Below the pieces are notes generated by a model. That model was not told the origin of the DNA, ran no database searches, and saw nothing but the letters and a program-made list of their open reading frames with translations. Below, piece after piece: positions 24,315 to 37,165 of a stretch of DNA of 62,201 nt. Source of the DNA: an uncultured Pelagibacteraceae bacterium (GTDB lineage: Bacteria > Pseudomonadota > Alphaproteobacteria > Pelagibacterales > Pelagibacteraceae); NCBI GenBank assembly GCA_902593235.1, contig CACJHS010000003.1:1-62201 (forward strand). Direction: 5' to 3'. The stretch's first letter is position 1. Each line of letters opens with the position of its first letter. The position numbers and the translations under genes were made by a program.

Positions 24315-25850
24315 TTAAGATTTAAAATTTCCTTTTAATTGAGTAATTACCTCAACAAGTAATTTTTCTTTATCTTCCTCAAGTTTTCCTGAAGTTAAAA
24401 TTGACTCGATAATTTCAGGCTTATCTGATTTACATTTTTCAATAATCTTGCTCTCAAATTCAGCAACATCTTTTAGATTAATATCGTCCAGATAACCTTT
24501 TACTCCACAAAATACTGAAATAACTTGTTCTGCAACAGTCATAGGTGAATATTGTTTTTGTTTTAAAAGTTCAGTTAGTTTAGAGCCTCTATTCAAAAGT
24601 TGCTGAGTAGATGCATCTAAATCAGATCCAAATTGAGCAAAAGCTGCCATTTCTCTGTATTGAGCTAGCTCTAGTTTCATTGAACCAGAAACTTTTTTCA
24701 TCGCTTTTGTTTGAGCTGATGAACCAACCCTAGATACTGATAAACCAACGTTAATTGCAGGTCTTATACCTTGGTTAAATAATTCTGTTTCAAGAAAAAT
24801 TTGTCCGTCTGTAATTGAAATAACGTTAGTAGGAATGAATGCAGACACGTCTCCACCTTGTGTTTCAATGATTGGCAGTGCAGTAAGTGATCCACCACCA
24901 TGTTCGTCACTTAATTTTGCTGCTCTTTCAAGTAATCTACTATGAAGATAAAATACATCTCCAGGATAAGCCTCACGTCCTGGAGGTCTTCTTAATAGCA
25001 ATGACATTTGTCTATAAGCAACTGCTTGTTTAGACAAATCATCATAAATTATTAACGCATGCATTCCATTATCTCTAAAATACTCACCCATAGCACAACC
25101 TGTATATGGTGCTAAGAATTGTAAAGGAGCAGAGTCAGATGCAGTAGCAGCAACGATTGTTGTGTACTCCATAGCTCCAGCTTCTTCTAATGTTTTTTGA
25201 ATTTGTCTTACTGTTGATCTTTTTTGTCCAACTGCAACGTATATACAATACAGTTTTTGTTTTTCATCACCAGTTTCATTGATTTTTTTTTGATTAATAA
25301 TTGCATCTACTGCAACTGCTGTTTTACCAGTTTGTCTATCACCAATAATTAATTCCCTTTGACCTCTTCCGATTGGTACTAGACTATCAATTGATTTAAG
25401 ACCAGTTTGCATTGGTTCACTAACTGATTGTCGTGGAATAATACCAGGTGCTTTAACTTCAACCCTACTTTTTTTAATTCCTTTATCTAATGGTCCTTTT
25501 CCATCAATAGGATTTCCTAAACCATCTACTACTCTTCCTAATAATTCTTTTCCAACTGGGGTATCTACAATATTACCCGTTCTTTTTACTACGTCACCTT
25601 CTTTAACATTTCTGTCATCTCCAAAAATTACAACACCAACGTTTTCACTTTCTAAGTTAAGAGCCATACCTTTTGAACCATCTGAAAACTCTACCATTTC
25701 ACCAGCTTGAACATTATCTAAACCATAGATCCTAGCAATACCGTCTCCAACTGATAAAACTTGACCAACTTCTGTGACTTCTGCTTTATCACCAAAATTT
25801 TTAATTTGTTCTTTTAATATTTTTGTAACTTCTGAAGGATTTATTTCCAT
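24315..25850 (-). CDS. atpA: F1 ATP synthase subunit alpha
   Basis: [43 protein letters not shown]. Confidence 0.98.
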   Translation of the reverse strand: MEINPSEVTKILKEQIKNFGDKAEVTEVGQVLSVGDGIARIYGLDNVQAGEMVEFSDGSKGMALNLESENVGVVIFGDDRNVKEGDVVKRTGNIVDTPVGKELLGRVVDGLGNPIDGKGPLDKGIKKSRVEVKAPGIIPRQSVSEPMQTGLKSIDSLVPIGRGQRELIIGDRQTGKTAVAVDAIINQKKINETGDEKQKLYCIYVAVGQKRSTVRQIQKTLEEAGAMEYTTIVAATASDSAPLQFLAPYTGCAMGEYFRDNGMHALIIYDDLSKQAVAYRQMSLLLRRPPGREAYPGDVFYLHSRLLERAAKLSDEHGGGSLTALPIIETQGGDVSAFIPTNVISITDGQIFLETELFNQGIRPAINVGLSVSRVGSSAQTKAMKKVSGSMKLELAQYREMAAFAQFGSDLDASTQQLLNRGSKLTELLKQKQYSPMTVAEQVISVFCGVKGYLDDINLKDVAEFESKIIEKCKSDKPEIIESILTSGKLEEDKEKLLVEVITQLKGNFKS

Positions 25851-26408
25851 TTATGCCTCTATCATTCTATTTTCGATTTGTTGTAATTTATTTTTAATCG
25901 AGGTATCAACCATAGTACTTCCAACTTGTACTACCAAACCTCCTATTAAACTTTCGTCATGTTTGTAGTTTAATTTTATTTTTGAGCTAAAATTTTTTGT
26001 TAACTCCTCTGTTATTTTTGAAATTTCTTCATTAGATAATTCTTTTGCTGATTTTAATTCTGCCTTAAGTTCTCCTCTTTTTCTTGAACAAATTTCAATA
26101 AAACTTTTAAGGATACGCTCAATAAAAAAGAAACGTCTTTTTTGAATTAAGAAACTTAAAAAATTTTTAAATAAAGACTCAAATTTATTATTTTCAGAGA
26201 TTGTATTGATTACTGTTAGTAAATCTTCTTGGCTTGTAGTTGGATCTTTAATCAAGTTAGAAAAATCTTCGCTTTGCTTAATTAAATTAAGAATAGATGA
26301 AGACTGGTCTTCGATCTGACTTAAAAGATTGCTTTCCTCTGAAAGTTCAAAAAGCGCAAGAGAATACCTTTCAGCTGAAGTTATTGAAAATCCGGTGTCT
26401 TTACTCAA
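25851..26408 (-). CDS. atpH: F1 ATP synthase subunit delta
   Basis: OSCP/delta family (AERYSLALFEL...; ...SLIGGLVVQVGSTMVDTSIKNKLQQI); TTG start with upstream GAGGAA; first in the operon. Confidence 0.93.
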   Translation of the reverse strand: MSKDTGFSITSAERYSLALFELSEESNLLSQIEDQSSSILNLIKQSEDFSNLIKDPTTSQEDLLTVINTISENNKFESLFKNFLSFLIQKRRFFFIERILKSFIEICSRKRGELKAELKSAKELSNEEISKITEELTKNFSSKIKLNYKHDESLIGGLVVQVGSTMVDTSIKNKLQQIENRMIEA

Positions 26409-26452
26409 CTTGGTTCCTCTATAATGTTGAAGATTATTTAAAAATCACGCCC

Positions 26453-26481
26453 TAAATAGCATATGACCCTTATGTCTTCAA
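26453..26481 (-). promoter_or_regulatory. Putative promoter of the atpHAGDC operon
   Basis: Minus strand TTGAAG (26481-26476), 17-nt spacer, TATTTA (26458-26453). Confidence 0.45.
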
Positions 26482-26494
26482 GTAGCGGATTCGT

Positions 26495-26512
26495 AAAAAA
26501 GGTCTCTTTTTT
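26495..26512 (-). terminator. Putative short hairpin/U-tract terminator after priA
   Basis: AAAAAAG-GTCT-CTTTTTT perfect 7-bp inverted repeat just past the priA stop; low-GC stem, so weak evidence. Confidence 0.4.
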
Positions 26513-26516
26513 GTGA

Positions 26517-28472
26517 TTAATTGAAGTTAATTGGGTCAACATCAACTGAAAGTTTTATTCCGGAAGAAAATTTATATTTTGGAATAATTTTTGCAAGAGA
26601 GCTTTGTAGTTTCATAGATTTTAAGCCTCTAATTAAAAATCTAATTCTAAATTTTCTCTTTAATCTAAATAATGGAGCATTCACTGGCCCTAATATTTTT
26701 CCTTGAATTTTATTTTCAATAAAATTTTTAAAATTAATAGCTTCTTTTTCTAATTTAATTTCATTTTCTCCAGTTAAGATTAAAGAAATAAATCTTTGAA
26801 ATGGTGGTAGTTTATTTTTTTTCCTTATGTCCAGTTCTCTTTCTAAAAAAATATCTGGATTTTTACTTGTAATTTCTGAAATCATCTTGGTATTATTTTC
26901 ATAGGTTTGAAAATATACGGTTGCTGGTTTTCCAGTTCTTCCTGCACGTCCTGAAAGTTGATGATAAAGCTGCAAATTTTTTTCTGCACCTCTTAAATCA
27001 TGCCCTTGAGATGAAAGGTCAATATCAACAACTACAATGCAATTTAAGCTTGGAAAATGAAAACCTTTTGAAATTAATTGAGTACCAACTAAAATATGGG
27101 TTTCATTATTAATAATTTTATCTATTTTTTCTTTAGAATCTTTTTTATTCATTGTGTCACTTGAAAAAATCTCTATTTTTTTTCCAGGAAATTTTCTTTT
27201 TACCTCTTCTGAAATTCTCTCAACACCAGGGCCACTAAAAATAAATTCACAATTACCTTCTTTTGTACAATTCCTTTTAAGATCAGATTTATACCCACAA
27301 TAATGACACAATAAATTATTTTTATTTTTATGATATACTAGGTTTATACTACAATTTGGGCATGTAAAACTTGTAAAACACTTATTGCATAAAGCATTTG
27401 GAGAAAAACCTCTTCTATTTAAAAAAAATAAAACTTGATCTTTTTTTTCTAAATGTAAATTTACTTTTTCGATAATTTTATTTGATAGCCATGATTGTTT
27501 TTCAAGTTTGGTTTTATTTAAATTAATAATTTCATAATTAGGTAATGCTGCGTTTTGATATCTTTCATTTAATCTAGAAACCTCATATTTACCTTTTTTA
27601 ATATTTTCAAAAGTTTCAATAGAAGGAACAGCAGTAATCAAATTGATTGGAATATTTTCAAAAGATGCTCTAGAAATTGCCATATCACGAGCATTGTAAG
27701 TTATGCCTTCATCTTGTTTAAATGATTGATCATGTTCCTCATCAACAATTATCATTCCTAATTTTTTAAATGGTAAAAATAGTGAGGATCTTGCACCAAT
27801 AATTATTTTTATTTTACCATTAGAAACTCCGCTCCAAATTAATTCTTTCTTTTTTTTTGAAATACCTGAATGCCAAACTGCAGGTTTAAAACCAAAATGT
27901 TCTAAAAATTTTTGTTCAAACTGACTAGTTAGACCTATTTCTGGCAATAAAATTAATCCTTGAAAACCCTTCTCTATCAGTGGTTTTAACGCTTCAAAAT
28001 AAACTAAAGTTTTTCCTGATCCAGTTGTGCCTTGCAAAACATGAACTCTAAATTTTTTATTTGAAATATTCATTTTATTTAGAGATTTATTTTGATCAGT
28101 AGATAGCTTGATTAAGTTTTGTTTAATTTTGCTATCAAACATTTGATAAAGTTGAGTTTCTTTATTCTCTATTGCCTCGCTGCTTAAAAGCACCAACTTT
28201 AATGCCATACCCTTTGGTATAAGATTATATTCTGCAAACCAATTTAAAAAATTAATTGTATTTTTTTTTAATGGAGTAACGTCTAATTTCTTTATTACCT
28301 TTTTAGTCTTAAAATTTTTATTATTATTTTTTTCAAATTCGTCCCAAACAACACCTGTAATTTTTGATTTTCCAAAAGGTACCCTTACATAATCACCAAC
28401 TTTAAGATTTAAACTACTTTCATAAGTAAATGGATGATTAAAAATATTTGGTACAAGAATCGGAAATTTCAT
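26517..28472 (-). CDS. priA: Primosomal protein N' (replication restart helicase)
   Basis: GTTGSGKTLVYFEAL, DEEHDQSFKQ, cysteine-rich zinc region (CNKCFTSFTCPNCSINL...CHYCGY), LVGTQLISKGFHFP. Start at ATG 28472 (MKFPILVPNIF); the 49-aa ORF-track extension runs into lpd. Confidence 0.95.
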   Translation of the reverse strand: MKFPILVPNIFNHPFTYESSLNLKVGDYVRVPFGKSKITGVVWDEFEKNNNKNFKTKKVIKKLDVTPLKKNTINFLNWFAEYNLIPKGMALKLVLLSSEAIENKETQLYQMFDSKIKQNLIKLSTDQNKSLNKMNISNKKFRVHVLQGTTGSGKTLVYFEALKPLIEKGFQGLILLPEIGLTSQFEQKFLEHFGFKPAVWHSGISKKKKELIWSGVSNGKIKIIIGARSSLFLPFKKLGMIIVDEEHDQSFKQDEGITYNARDMAISRASFENIPINLITAVPSIETFENIKKGKYEVSRLNERYQNAALPNYEIINLNKTKLEKQSWLSNKIIEKVNLHLEKKDQVLFFLNRRGFSPNALCNKCFTSFTCPNCSINLVYHKNKNNLLCHYCGYKSDLKRNCTKEGNCEFIFSGPGVERISEEVKRKFPGKKIEIFSSDTMNKKDSKEKIDKIINNETHILVGTQLISKGFHFPSLNCIVVVDIDLSSQGHDLRGAEKNLQLYHQLSGRAGRTGKPATVYFQTYENNTKMISEITSKNPDIFLERELDIRKKNKLPPFQRFISLILTGENEIKLEKEAINFKNFIENKIQGKILGPVNAPLFRLKRKFRIRFLIRGLKSMKLQSSLAKIIPKYKFSSGIKLSVDVDPINFN

Positions 28473-28494
28473 ATTTTTATAATATGAAAAAAAA

Positions 28495-29895
28495 TTAAGA
28501 GTGTATTGCTCTTTTATCCACTGATAAAGCAGCTTCTTTAACTGCTTCAGAAAACGTTGGATGAGCATGACAAGTTCGGGCGATATCTTCTGCACTTGCA
28601 CCAAATTCCATTGCAACACCGATCTCTGCTATTAATTCTCCTGCATGAGGTCCAATTATATGTGCACCTAATACTTTATCTGTTTGCTCATCAGCTAAAA
28701 TTTTAACAAAACCTTCTGCATCGTCTATGGCCTTGGCTCTTGAATTAGCCATAAACGAAAATTTCCCTACTTTATATTTTTTATTTAATTCTTTTAATTG
28801 TTCCTCTGTTTTACCGATTGATGCTACTTCTGGTGTTGTATAAACTACTCCTGGGATTGTTTCGTAATTTACATGTCCAGATTGACCAACTATGTTTTCT
28901 GCAACTGCTATACCTTCGTCCTCTGCTTTATGTGCAAGCATTGGACCAACAATTACATCGCCTATTGCATAAATATTTTCAACGTTAGTCTTAAAAATTT
29001 TATCAGTTTTAATTCTATTTCTTTCATCAAGATCTACTCCTACAGACTCTAAATTTAAACCATCTGTATTAGGTTTTCTGCCAACAGAAATCAAAACAAC
29101 ATCACACTCAAAATTATTTTTTTTACCATCTTTATCTACTGTGGACACCACTGCACCTGCTGCACTTTTTTTAATTGTTTCAACTTTATTTTGCATATTA
29201 AATTTCATTCCCTGTTTTTTTAAAATTTTCATAAATTCTGAAGAGATTTCTTTATCCATTCCAGGTGTAATATGATCTAAAAATTCAACAACTTGTACCT
29301 CTGCTCCAAGTCTTGACCATACAGATCCCATCTCCAATCCTATATAGCCTCCTCCTACTACAACCATTTTCTTAGGTACCTTTTCTAACTTTAAAGCACC
29401 TGTTGATGAGACAATTGTTTTCTCATCTATTTCTATTCCTGGTAATGAAACTGGAACTGAACCTGTTGCAATAACTGTTTTTTCTGTTTGGATGATAGTT
29501 TCTTTATTTTTATCATCCTTTATTAAAATTTCATTTTTAGATTTAAAACTTCCGTGTCCTTTAAAGTAAGTAACTTTGTTTTTTTTCAAAAGGAATTCAA
29601 CACCTTTTGTAAGAACAGTTACAGCTTTATCTTTGCTTTTCATCATTTTGTCTAAATTTAATTTTACTTCACCAACTTCAATACCTTTGTTTGCTAAACT
29701 TTTTACTTTGTGAAATTCTTCAGACAGATTAAGTAAGCTTTTTGATGGGATACAACCAACATTTAAACAAGTGCCTCCCAAAGACCCTCTAGACTCTATA
29801 CATGCAGTTTTTAATCCTAATTGAGCAAGTCTGATTGCGCATACATAACCACCCGGTCCACCTCCAATAACTACAGCTTGAAATTTTTCTGACAT
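28495..29895 (-). CDS. lpd: Dihydrolipoamide dehydrogenase
   Basis: [46 protein letters not shown]. Confidence 0.97.
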   Translation of the reverse strand: MSEKFQAVVIGGGPGGYVCAIRLAQLGLKTACIESRGSLGGTCLNVGCIPSKSLLNLSEEFHKVKSLANKGIEVGEVKLNLDKMMKSKDKAVTVLTKGVEFLLKKNKVTYFKGHGSFKSKNEILIKDDKNKETIIQTEKTVIATGSVPVSLPGIEIDEKTIVSSTGALKLEKVPKKMVVVGGGYIGLEMGSVWSRLGAEVQVVEFLDHITPGMDKEISSEFMKILKKQGMKFNMQNKVETIKKSAAGAVVSTVDKDGKKNNFECDVVLISVGRKPNTDGLNLESVGVDLDERNRIKTDKIFKTNVENIYAIGDVIVGPMLAHKAEDEGIAVAENIVGQSGHVNYETIPGVVYTTPEVASIGKTEEQLKELNKKYKVGKFSFMANSRAKAIDDAEGFVKILADEQTDKVLGAHIIGPHAGELIAEIGVAMEFGASAEDIARTCHAHPTFSEAVKEAALSVDKRAIHS

Positions 29896-31194
29896 TTAAA
29901 TATCTAAAAACAACCTCCTAGGGTCTTCTAAGTTTTCTTTAATCATTTTAAGGAAAGATACAGACTCTTTTCCATCAATAATTCTATGATCATATGATAA
30001 TGCTAAATACATAATTGGTCTTATTTTGATTTCACCATCAACAACAACTGGTCTTTCTACTATATTATGCATGCCCAACACACCAGATTGAGGTAAATTT
30101 AGTATTGGGGTTGAAAGCATAGACCCATACACACCTCCATTACTTATTGTAAATGTTCCTCCTTGAAGATCTTCAATTGTTAACTTTCCATCTCGAGCTT
30201 TTTCTGAAATTTCTTTAATATTTTTTTCTATATCAGCAAAAGATAATTCATCTGCATTTCTTAAAACTGGAACAACCAAGCCTTTATCTGTTCCAACAGC
30301 AAAACTAATATTGTAATAGTTTTTGTAGATAATCTCATCACCATCTATTTCAGCATTCACAGCAGGGAAATTTTTTAAAGCAACTACACATGCTTTTACA
30401 AAGAAAGACATAAATCCTAATTTTATCCCATAACGAGATTGGAAATCCTCTTGATTTTCTTTCCTCATTTCCATTACACTGCTCATATCAACCTCGTTAA
30501 ATGTTGTTAAAAGAGCGGCATTCTCTTGAGCTTGCTTTAATCTTTTTGCAATAGTTTGTCTCAACCTAGTCATCTTAATTCGTTCTTCTTCACCATATTG
30601 AATTTTTCTTTCAGATGGTTTTGGATTTGCACCCATCAAACTTATTAAATCTCCCTTTAAAACTCTCCCATCTTTTCCTGAACCTTGAATTGAATTAATA
30701 TCAATATTATTTTCAGTTACTATTTTTCTCACTGCTGGAGACAAGGTTGGATTAACATCTCTTTTTGGACCAAGATCTAATTTAACTTCCTCAGTTAAAA
30801 CCAAAGGTTTATCTTTGGGTTTTTCTATCTCTTTTTCTTCAAATACTTTTGGTTCTTTTTTATTTGCATCTAATTTTATTACATTGCTCTCTGCAGGAAC
30901 TATTTCCTCTTGCTTGATTTCTTTTTGAGTTTTTGGCACAGATTTGACCGCTCCACCATCTGCTGATACAGAACCTAACAATGCTCCTACTTCGACAATC
31001 GACCCATCTTGTGAATTTATTTCAGTTAATACACCAGAAATTGGCGATGGCACCTCTAAATTTACTTTATCTGTCTCAAGTTCTACAATTGGCTCGTCTG
31101 CTTTAACATCATCACCCTTTTTTTTTAACCATTTAGCAACAGTGGCTTCAGTTATACTTTCACCAAGAACTGGGACTACAATTTTTTCACTCAT
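29896..31194 (-). CDS. sucB: 2-oxoglutarate dehydrogenase E2 (dihydrolipoamide succinyltransferase)
   Basis: Lipoyl domain with [15 protein letters not shown]3-binding domain, catalytic [12 protein letters not shown]. Confidence 0.96.
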   Translation of the reverse strand: MSEKIVVPVLGESITEATVAKWLKKKGDDVKADEPIVELETDKVNLEVPSPISGVLTEINSQDGSIVEVGALLGSVSADGGAVKSVPKTQKEIKQEEIVPAESNVIKLDANKKEPKVFEEKEIEKPKDKPLVLTEEVKLDLGPKRDVNPTLSPAVRKIVTENNIDINSIQGSGKDGRVLKGDLISLMGANPKPSERKIQYGEEERIKMTRLRQTIAKRLKQAQENAALLTTFNEVDMSSVMEMRKENQEDFQSRYGIKLGFMSFFVKACVVALKNFPAVNAEIDGDEIIYKNYYNISFAVGTDKGLVVPVLRNADELSFADIEKNIKEISEKARDGKLTIEDLQGGTFTISNGGVYGSMLSTPILNLPQSGVLGMHNIVERPVVVDGEIKIRPIMYLALSYDHRIIDGKESVSFLKMIKENLEDPRRLFLDI

Positions 31195-31199
31195 TATAA

Positions 31200-34118
31200 T
31201 TAATTAAACACCTTGTTTATTATTTCTTGTTGTTGAGAATTATGCCTTTTGGCATATCCTGTTGCAGGAGTTGCGTCTGGGCTTCTTCCTATATAAGAAA
31301 TTTTGTTATTATTAGCCTTTAAAGTGTCTAATGTCCATTGGATATAATCTCTAACTGAAAACCAAGCACCCATATTTTTTGGTTCTTCTTGACACCAGAA
31401 GAATTGAGCATTTTTAGCATATGGTTTTAACTCCTTAATCAAAGCTTTTGCTGGAAATGGATACAATTGTTCAATTCTATACATCACAACATCATCTCTT
31501 TTAAACTTTTCTCTAGCACCTAATAAATCAAAATATACTTTTCCAGAACAAAGGATTACTTTTTTAATCTTTGAACTTTCTTTGAGTTCAATAAATCCTT
31601 TAGACTTAGGATCGATAGCATGATCCCACAGTACTCTATGGAAAGTATTTTTTTTGTTAAAATCTTCTAAATTTGAAACACAGTATTTGTTTCTTAATAA
31701 TGATTTTGGTGTCATTATGATTAGTGGCTTTCTGAAACTCCTATGCATTTGTCTTCTTAAAGCGTGAAAATAATTTGCTGGAGTTGTGCAGTTCATTACT
31801 TGCATATTATCGTTTGAGCATAGTTGTAAAAATCTTTCTAACCTTGCTGATGAATGTTCTGGTCCTTGCCCTTCATATCCATGAGGCAACAACATCACTA
31901 TACCAGATGCTCTATTCCACTTTCTCTCTCCAGATGCAATAAATTGATCAATTACTACTTGAGCTCCATTTGCAAAATCACCAAATTGAGCCTCCCAAAG
32001 AGTAAGAGTGTTTGGTTCTACAAGACTGTAGCCGTATTCAAAACCTAAAACCGCGAGTTCAGATAAAAAACTATCTACTACTTCAAAATGTTTTTGATTT
32101 TTAGAAATATTATTTAGAGGAATGTACCTAGAATTATCTATTTGATTTCTCAACACAGAATGTCGTTGACTGAATGTTCCTCTTCCAGAGTCTTGTCCTA
32201 CAAGCCTAACTGGATATCCTTCTTCAAGCAAAGATCCAAAAGCAAGAGCTTCTGCTGAAGACCAATCGATTCCAGTACCTTTTTCGATACTTTCTTTTCT
32301 GGCATTGAATATTTTAGAGATAGTCTTATGAATATTTTTTTCCTCAGGAATACCATTTATTTTATCTGAAATTATTTTTAATTTATTTTCATCAAAACCT
32401 GTTATACCCCTTTTATCTTTACCTCTTTCAGGTTTATATCGTGACCATGTTCCCTCAAACCATTCTATTTTAGGTTTATAATCTTTTGCACTCTTATATT
32501 GTTCATCAAGTAAATCTTTAAATGATTTAACATTTTGATTTAATAATTCTTGCGTTATAGAGTTTTCATTTACAAGTTTATTTCCATAAATTTTGTAAAC
32601 ACTGGGATGAGATCTAATTTTTTTATACATTAAAGGTTGAGTAAATGAAGGCTCATCTCCCTCATTATGTCCAAATCTTCTATAACAAATTAAATCTACT
32701 ACAACGTCTCTATTAAATTTTAATCGAAATTCTGTTGCTATTCTAGTTGCATAAACAACTGCTTCTGGATCATCACCATTAACATGAAGAATTGGAGCCT
32801 CTACCATTTTTGCAACATCAGATGGATAAGGTGAAGACCTCGCAAATCTTGGACTAGTAGTAAATCCTATCTGGTTATTAACAATAATATGAATTGTTCC
32901 TCCAGTGTTATGTCCTGGTAGTCCAGACATTGCGAAACATTCTGCTACAACTCCTTGACCAGCAAAGGCTGCATCCCCATGAATGAGAATAGGTATAACT
33001 TTATTTCTTTCTCGGTCTTTATGAAAAAATTGTTTGGCTCTTGTTTGACCTAAAACAACTGGGTTAACAGCTTCTAAATGAGAAGGATTATCTGTTAAAC
33101 TGACATGTACTGAATTTCCATCAAATTCTCTATCAGACGACGCTCCAAGATGATATTTTACATCTCCAGCACTATCTTCAGAATCATTACTCAACTCACC
33201 AGCAAACTCATTAAAAATTTTTTTGTAAGATTTTTGTAAAACGTTTGCCAAAACGTTAAGCCTACCTCTATGAGACATACCTATTTTAACTTCTTTTATA
33301 TTATTTTGACCACCAATTTTTATTATTTGTTCAAGAGCAGGTATTAAACTTTCGCCACCATCTAAACCAAATCTTTTTGTTCCCACATACTTTGTAGCTA
33401 AAAATTTTTCAAATCCTTCTGCCTGTACTAATTTATTTAAAATTGCCTCTTTACCATTTTTTGTAAATTGAAGTGCATTTTTATCTTGTTCTATCCTGTC
33501 TCTAAACCACTTTCTTTCATTTGGGTTTGAAATATGCATGAACTCATAACCTATTTTTCCACAGTAGGTTTTCTTCATAAACTTAAGTATTTCTCTTATA
33601 TTTGCATATTTACGATTGATTACCCCGTTTAGAAAAATTTTCTTATCGTAATTTTCTTTTTTAAAACCATAAAAATCTGGATGAAGCTCGTCTAGATATT
33701 CTGACTCTCTCATTTCTAAAGGATCAAGATCCGCTAATAAATGTCCTCTTAGTCTGTATGCTCTAATTAATGCTACAGCACTAATAGAATCTTTATTTGA
33801 GTCAGCAAGTAATTGAAAATTAAATTTTTCTGAAGTGTCTAATTTGACATTATCAAAATCGTTTTTATCTTGTTCTTCTATTTTTTTTTGTAATTCATCA
33901 ATATCAATCTTTTTTTTAGTAGGTCCCCATGATGGACCATTAATTTCTTTTGCTATAACATTTAATTCTTCACCAATTCCCTCAAAATAATTTGCCCAAC
34001 TTTCTGGAAGATCAGCATCTTTATTAACAAACTTTAAATACATTTCTTCTATAAATGCACTATTAGATTTGTTTAAAAACGAAGTTTTTTCGAAATCAAG
34101 ATTTTTTGATGAAGACAT
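31200..34118 (-). CDS. sucA: 2-oxoglutarate dehydrogenase E1
   Basis: 972 aa; [63 protein letters not shown]. Confidence 0.97.
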   Translation of the reverse strand: MSSSKNLDFEKTSFLNKSNSAFIEEMYLKFVNKDADLPESWANYFEGIGEELNVIAKEINGPSWGPTKKKIDIDELQKKIEEQDKNDFDNVKLDTSEKFNFQLLADSNKDSISAVALIRAYRLRGHLLADLDPLEMRESEYLDELHPDFYGFKKENYDKKIFLNGVINRKYANIREILKFMKKTYCGKIGYEFMHISNPNERKWFRDRIEQDKNALQFTKNGKEAILNKLVQAEGFEKFLATKYVGTKRFGLDGGESLIPALEQIIKIGGQNNIKEVKIGMSHRGRLNVLANVLQKSYKKIFNEFAGELSNDSEDSAGDVKYHLGASSDREFDGNSVHVSLTDNPSHLEAVNPVVLGQTRAKQFFHKDRERNKVIPILIHGDAAFAGQGVVAECFAMSGLPGHNTGGTIHIIVNNQIGFTTSPRFARSSPYPSDVAKMVEAPILHVNGDDPEAVVYATRIATEFRLKFNRDVVVDLICYRRFGHNEGDEPSFTQPLMYKKIRSHPSVYKIYGNKLVNENSITQELLNQNVKSFKDLLDEQYKSAKDYKPKIEWFEGTWSRYKPERGKDKRGITGFDENKLKIISDKINGIPEEKNIHKTISKIFNARKESIEKGTGIDWSSAEALAFGSLLEEGYPVRLVGQDSGRGTFSQRHSVLRNQIDNSRYIPLNNISKNQKHFEVVDSFLSELAVLGFEYGYSLVEPNTLTLWEAQFGDFANGAQVVIDQFIASGERKWNRASGIVMLLPHGYEGQGPEHSSARLERFLQLCSNDNMQVMNCTTPANYFHALRRQMHRSFRKPLIIMTPKSLLRNKYCVSNLEDFNKKNTFHRVLWDHAIDPKSKGFIELKESSKIKKVILCSGKVYFDLLGAREKFKRDDVVMYRIEQLYPFPAKALIKELKPYAKNAQFFWCQEEPKNMGAWFSVRDYIQWTLDTLKANNNKISYIGRSPDATPATGYAKRHNSQQQEIINKVFN

Positions 34119-34153
34119 CTTATTTATTTAATATATCCCTCTAATATTTTTTT

Positions 34154-35029
34154 TCAATTAGACAGTTTATCAAATAAAGTTTTTCCAATAATTGATGGTG
34201 ATTTGGCAACTGTAATATCACATTCTTCCATTTTTTTTATTTTATCCTCAGCTCCACCCTTGCCACCTGATATAATGGCACCAGCATGTCCCATTCTCCT
34301 TCCTGGAGGAGCAGTAATTCCAGCTATAAATCCAACTATTGGTTTTTTAATCTTATGATTTTTTATAAAGTCAGCCGCTTCTTCTTCGGCTGTTCCTCCA
34401 ATTTCACCTATCATTAAAATAGATTCTGTTTCAGGATCATTTAAAAATAAATCTAAACAATCTATAAAATTTGTTCCATTAATAGGATCACCACCAATAC
34501 CAATACAAGTTGATTGACCAAGTCCATTTTCAGTTGTTTGGGCTACTGCTTCATATGTCAATGTTCCTGATCTTGATACAATTCCAACACTTCCTCTTTT
34601 GTGAATACTTCCCGGCATAATCCCAATTTTACATTCATCTGGTGTGATTATTCCTGGACAATTAGGTCCAATTAATCTGCTACTAGATCCACTTAATTTC
34701 TGTCTGACCTTAAGCATATCCTGAATTGGAATTCCCTCTGTTATACAAACAATAAGTTCAACTGATGCATCAATAGCTTCAATGATTGCTGCTGCTGCAA
34801 ATTTTGCAGGTACATAAATCATAGTTGCATCTGCTCCTACTTCATTTTTTGCCTCTAAAACGCTATTAAAAACTGGTCTGTCTAAATGTTTTTGTCCACC
34901 TTTCTTTGGCGTAACTCCACCAACAAGATTGGTTCCATATTTTATAGCCTGCTCTGAATGAAATGTTCCGTGTGAGCCAGTAAATCCCTGACAAATTACT
35001 TTAGTATTTTTATTTACCAAAACCGACAT
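34154..35029 (-). CDS. sucD: Succinyl-CoA synthetase subunit alpha
   Basis: [54 protein letters not shown]. Confidence 0.97.
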   Translation of the reverse strand: MSVLVNKNTKVICQGFTGSHGTFHSEQAIKYGTNLVGGVTPKKGGQKHLDRPVFNSVLEAKNEVGADATMIYVPAKFAAAAIIEAIDASVELIVCITEGIPIQDMLKVRQKLSGSSSRLIGPNCPGIITPDECKIGIMPGSIHKRGSVGIVSRSGTLTYEAVAQTTENGLGQSTCIGIGGDPINGTNFIDCLDLFLNDPETESILMIGEIGGTAEEEAADFIKNHKIKKPIVGFIAGITAPPGRRMGHAGAIISGGKGGAEDKIKKMEECDITVAKSPSIIGKTLFDKLSN

Positions 35030-35030
35030 T

Positions 35031-36191
35031 TTATTTTATCGCCTCAACAATTTTCTTAGCAGCATCATCTAAATTTTCTGCAGAAATTAATTTTAATCCA
35101 GAATTATCAAGAATTTCTTTTCCTTCCTTGAAATTTGTACCTGCTAATCTTACAACTAAAGGCACACTAATATTAATTTCTTTAGCTGCATCAACTACTC
35201 CTTGAGCAAGTACATCACATCTCATTATTCCTCCAAAAATATTAATTAAAATACCTTTAACATTTTTATCTGAGAGAATTATCTTTAAAGCGGCAGATAC
35301 TTTTTCTTTGGATGCGCCACCGCCTACATCTAAAAAATTTGCTGGCTCTTTGCCATACAATTTAATTATATCCATTGTTGCCATCGCTAATCCTGCTCCA
35401 TTTACCATACAGCCAATACTTCCATCTAACTTGATATATGCAAGATCATGCTTGCTAGCTTCTATCTCGGTAGGATCTTCCTCATTTAAATCTCTTAATT
35501 CAACAATTTCTGGATGCCTAAATAAAGCGTTAGAGTCGAAATTAACTTTTGCATCTAAACAAACAATTTTTTCCTCTTTTGTCAAAATTAATGGATTTAC
35601 TTCAACCATGTTTGCATCAGTATTCACAAACATTTTATATATTGATTTAATTAATGTTATTGCTTGTTTTTTTGCGTCTTCATTTAAATTAAAAATATTA
35701 ATTATTTTTTCACAATCTGACTCAGAAATTTCATCACTCATATCAACTTTCGTAGTTATAATTTTTTCAGGTGAACTGCTTGCAACTTCTTCAATGTCCA
35801 TCCCTCCTTGGTCACTTGATATAAATGCAATTTTAGAACTTGACCTATCAACCAGGCACGATAAGTAAAATTCTTTATCTATATTTGATGATTCTTCTAC
35901 GTATAATCTTTTTACCTCTCTACCTTCGGGGCCAGTTTGATGAGTAACTAGTGTTTTTCCTAGTAATTCTTTAGCTGCTACCGCTAGTTCCTCTATAGAG
36001 TTTAAAATTTTTACACCACCAGCTTTTCCTCTACCTCCAGCATGGATTTGTGCTTTAAGCACATATTTCTCAGTTTTGAGTGCTTTTGCTTTTTGAATAA
36101 GTTCATCAACATTAAGCGCAAATACTCCTTCGGGAACTACAGCTCCATATTTTTTTAATATTTGTTTAGCTTGATGCTCGTGAATATTCAT
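35031..36191 (-). CDS. sucC: Succinyl-CoA synthetase subunit beta
   Basis: [52 protein letters not shown]. Confidence 0.97.
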   Translation of the reverse strand: MNIHEHQAKQILKKYGAVVPEGVFALNVDELIQKAKALKTEKYVLKAQIHAGGRGKAGGVKILNSIEELAVAAKELLGKTLVTHQTGPEGREVKRLYVEESSNIDKEFYLSCLVDRSSSKIAFISSDQGGMDIEEVASSSPEKIITTKVDMSDEISESDCEKIINIFNLNEDAKKQAITLIKSIYKMFVNTDANMVEVNPLILTKEEKIVCLDAKVNFDSNALFRHPEIVELRDLNEEDPTEIEASKHDLAYIKLDGSIGCMVNGAGLAMATMDIIKLYGKEPANFLDVGGGASKEKVSAALKIILSDKNVKGILINIFGGIMRCDVLAQGVVDAAKEINISVPLVVRLAGTNFKEGKEILDNSGLKLISAENLDDAAKKIVEAIK

Positions 36192-36193
36192 TA

Positions 36194-37156
36194 TTACTTA
36201 GATAAATCAGGATCTATTTTAGATGCAGCTTCCCATAAAGCTTTTACAGCATCTATTGAATGCATAAATTCTTTTTTTTCTTTTTCATCTAAATCAATCT
36301 CTTCAATTTTTTCTACACCATCTTTTCCAATGACAACGGGAACACCTGCATAAACATTTTTCACACCATATTCTCCATTTAATTTTACAGCGCAGGGTAA
36401 TAATTTTTTTTGATCACTCAAATATGCTTCTGCCATTTGAACACCTGAAGCTGCTGGTGCATAAAAGGCTGATCCTTTTTCTAAATATTTAACTATTTCT
36501 GCACCACCATCTCTTGTTCTTTGATTAATTTCCTCAACTCTTTCTGAAGAAATCTTTCCATCCTTTACAAGATCTAACAATGGTTTACCTGAAATTTTTG
36601 TAAATCTTGGCATAGGGACCATGGTGTCACCATGACCACCCATAACCATTGCCTCAATTTCTCTTACTGGAACATTTAGCTCTAATGATAAAAATAATTT
36701 AAATCTCGAACTATCTAAAATACCTGCCATACCAACAACTTTATTTGATGGCAAATCTGAAAATTTTTGAAATGCCATAACCATAACATCTAAAGGATTG
36801 GTGATACAGATCACAAAAGCGTTAGGAGTATTTTTCTTTACCCCCTCAGCAACTTGTTTAATAATTTTTAAATTAATTCCAAGAAGATCATCTCGGCTCA
36901 TTCCAGGTTTTCTTGGAACACCTGCTGTAATTATTATTACATCTGAATCTTTTATGTCCTCATAGTTATCAGTTCCTGAAAACCTAACATTGAAACCATC
37001 TACAGATGAAGATTGTGCAATATCTAATGCTTTTCCTTTTGCAATACCACTAGCTACATCAAATAAAACTACTTCATCAACTAGTTCTTTTGTTCCTATT
37101 AAATGTGCAAGAGTTCCACCTATTTGGCCTGCACCAATTAAAGATATTTTTGTCAT
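36194..37156 (-). CDS. mdh: Malate dehydrogenase
   Basis: [42 protein letters not shown]. Confidence 0.97.
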   Translation of the reverse strand: MTKISLIGAGQIGGTLAHLIGTKELVDEVVLFDVASGIAKGKALDIAQSSSVDGFNVRFSGTDNYEDIKDSDVIIITAGVPRKPGMSRDDLLGINLKIIKQVAEGVKKNTPNAFVICITNPLDVMVMAFQKFSDLPSNKVVGMAGILDSSRFKLFLSLELNVPVREIEAMVMGGHGDTMVPMPRFTKISGKPLLDLVKDGKISSERVEEINQRTRDGGAEIVKYLEKGSAFYAPAASGVQMAEAYLSDQKKLLPCAVKLNGEYGVKNVYAGVPVVIGKDGVEKIEEIDLDEKEKKEFMHSIDAVKALWEAASKIDPDLSK

Positions 37157-37165
37157 TTATTTCCT

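Noticed and set aside
28473-28619. 49-aa N-terminal extension of PriA
   Set aside because: Runs into lpd in another frame; PriA begins naturally at MKFPILVPNIF.
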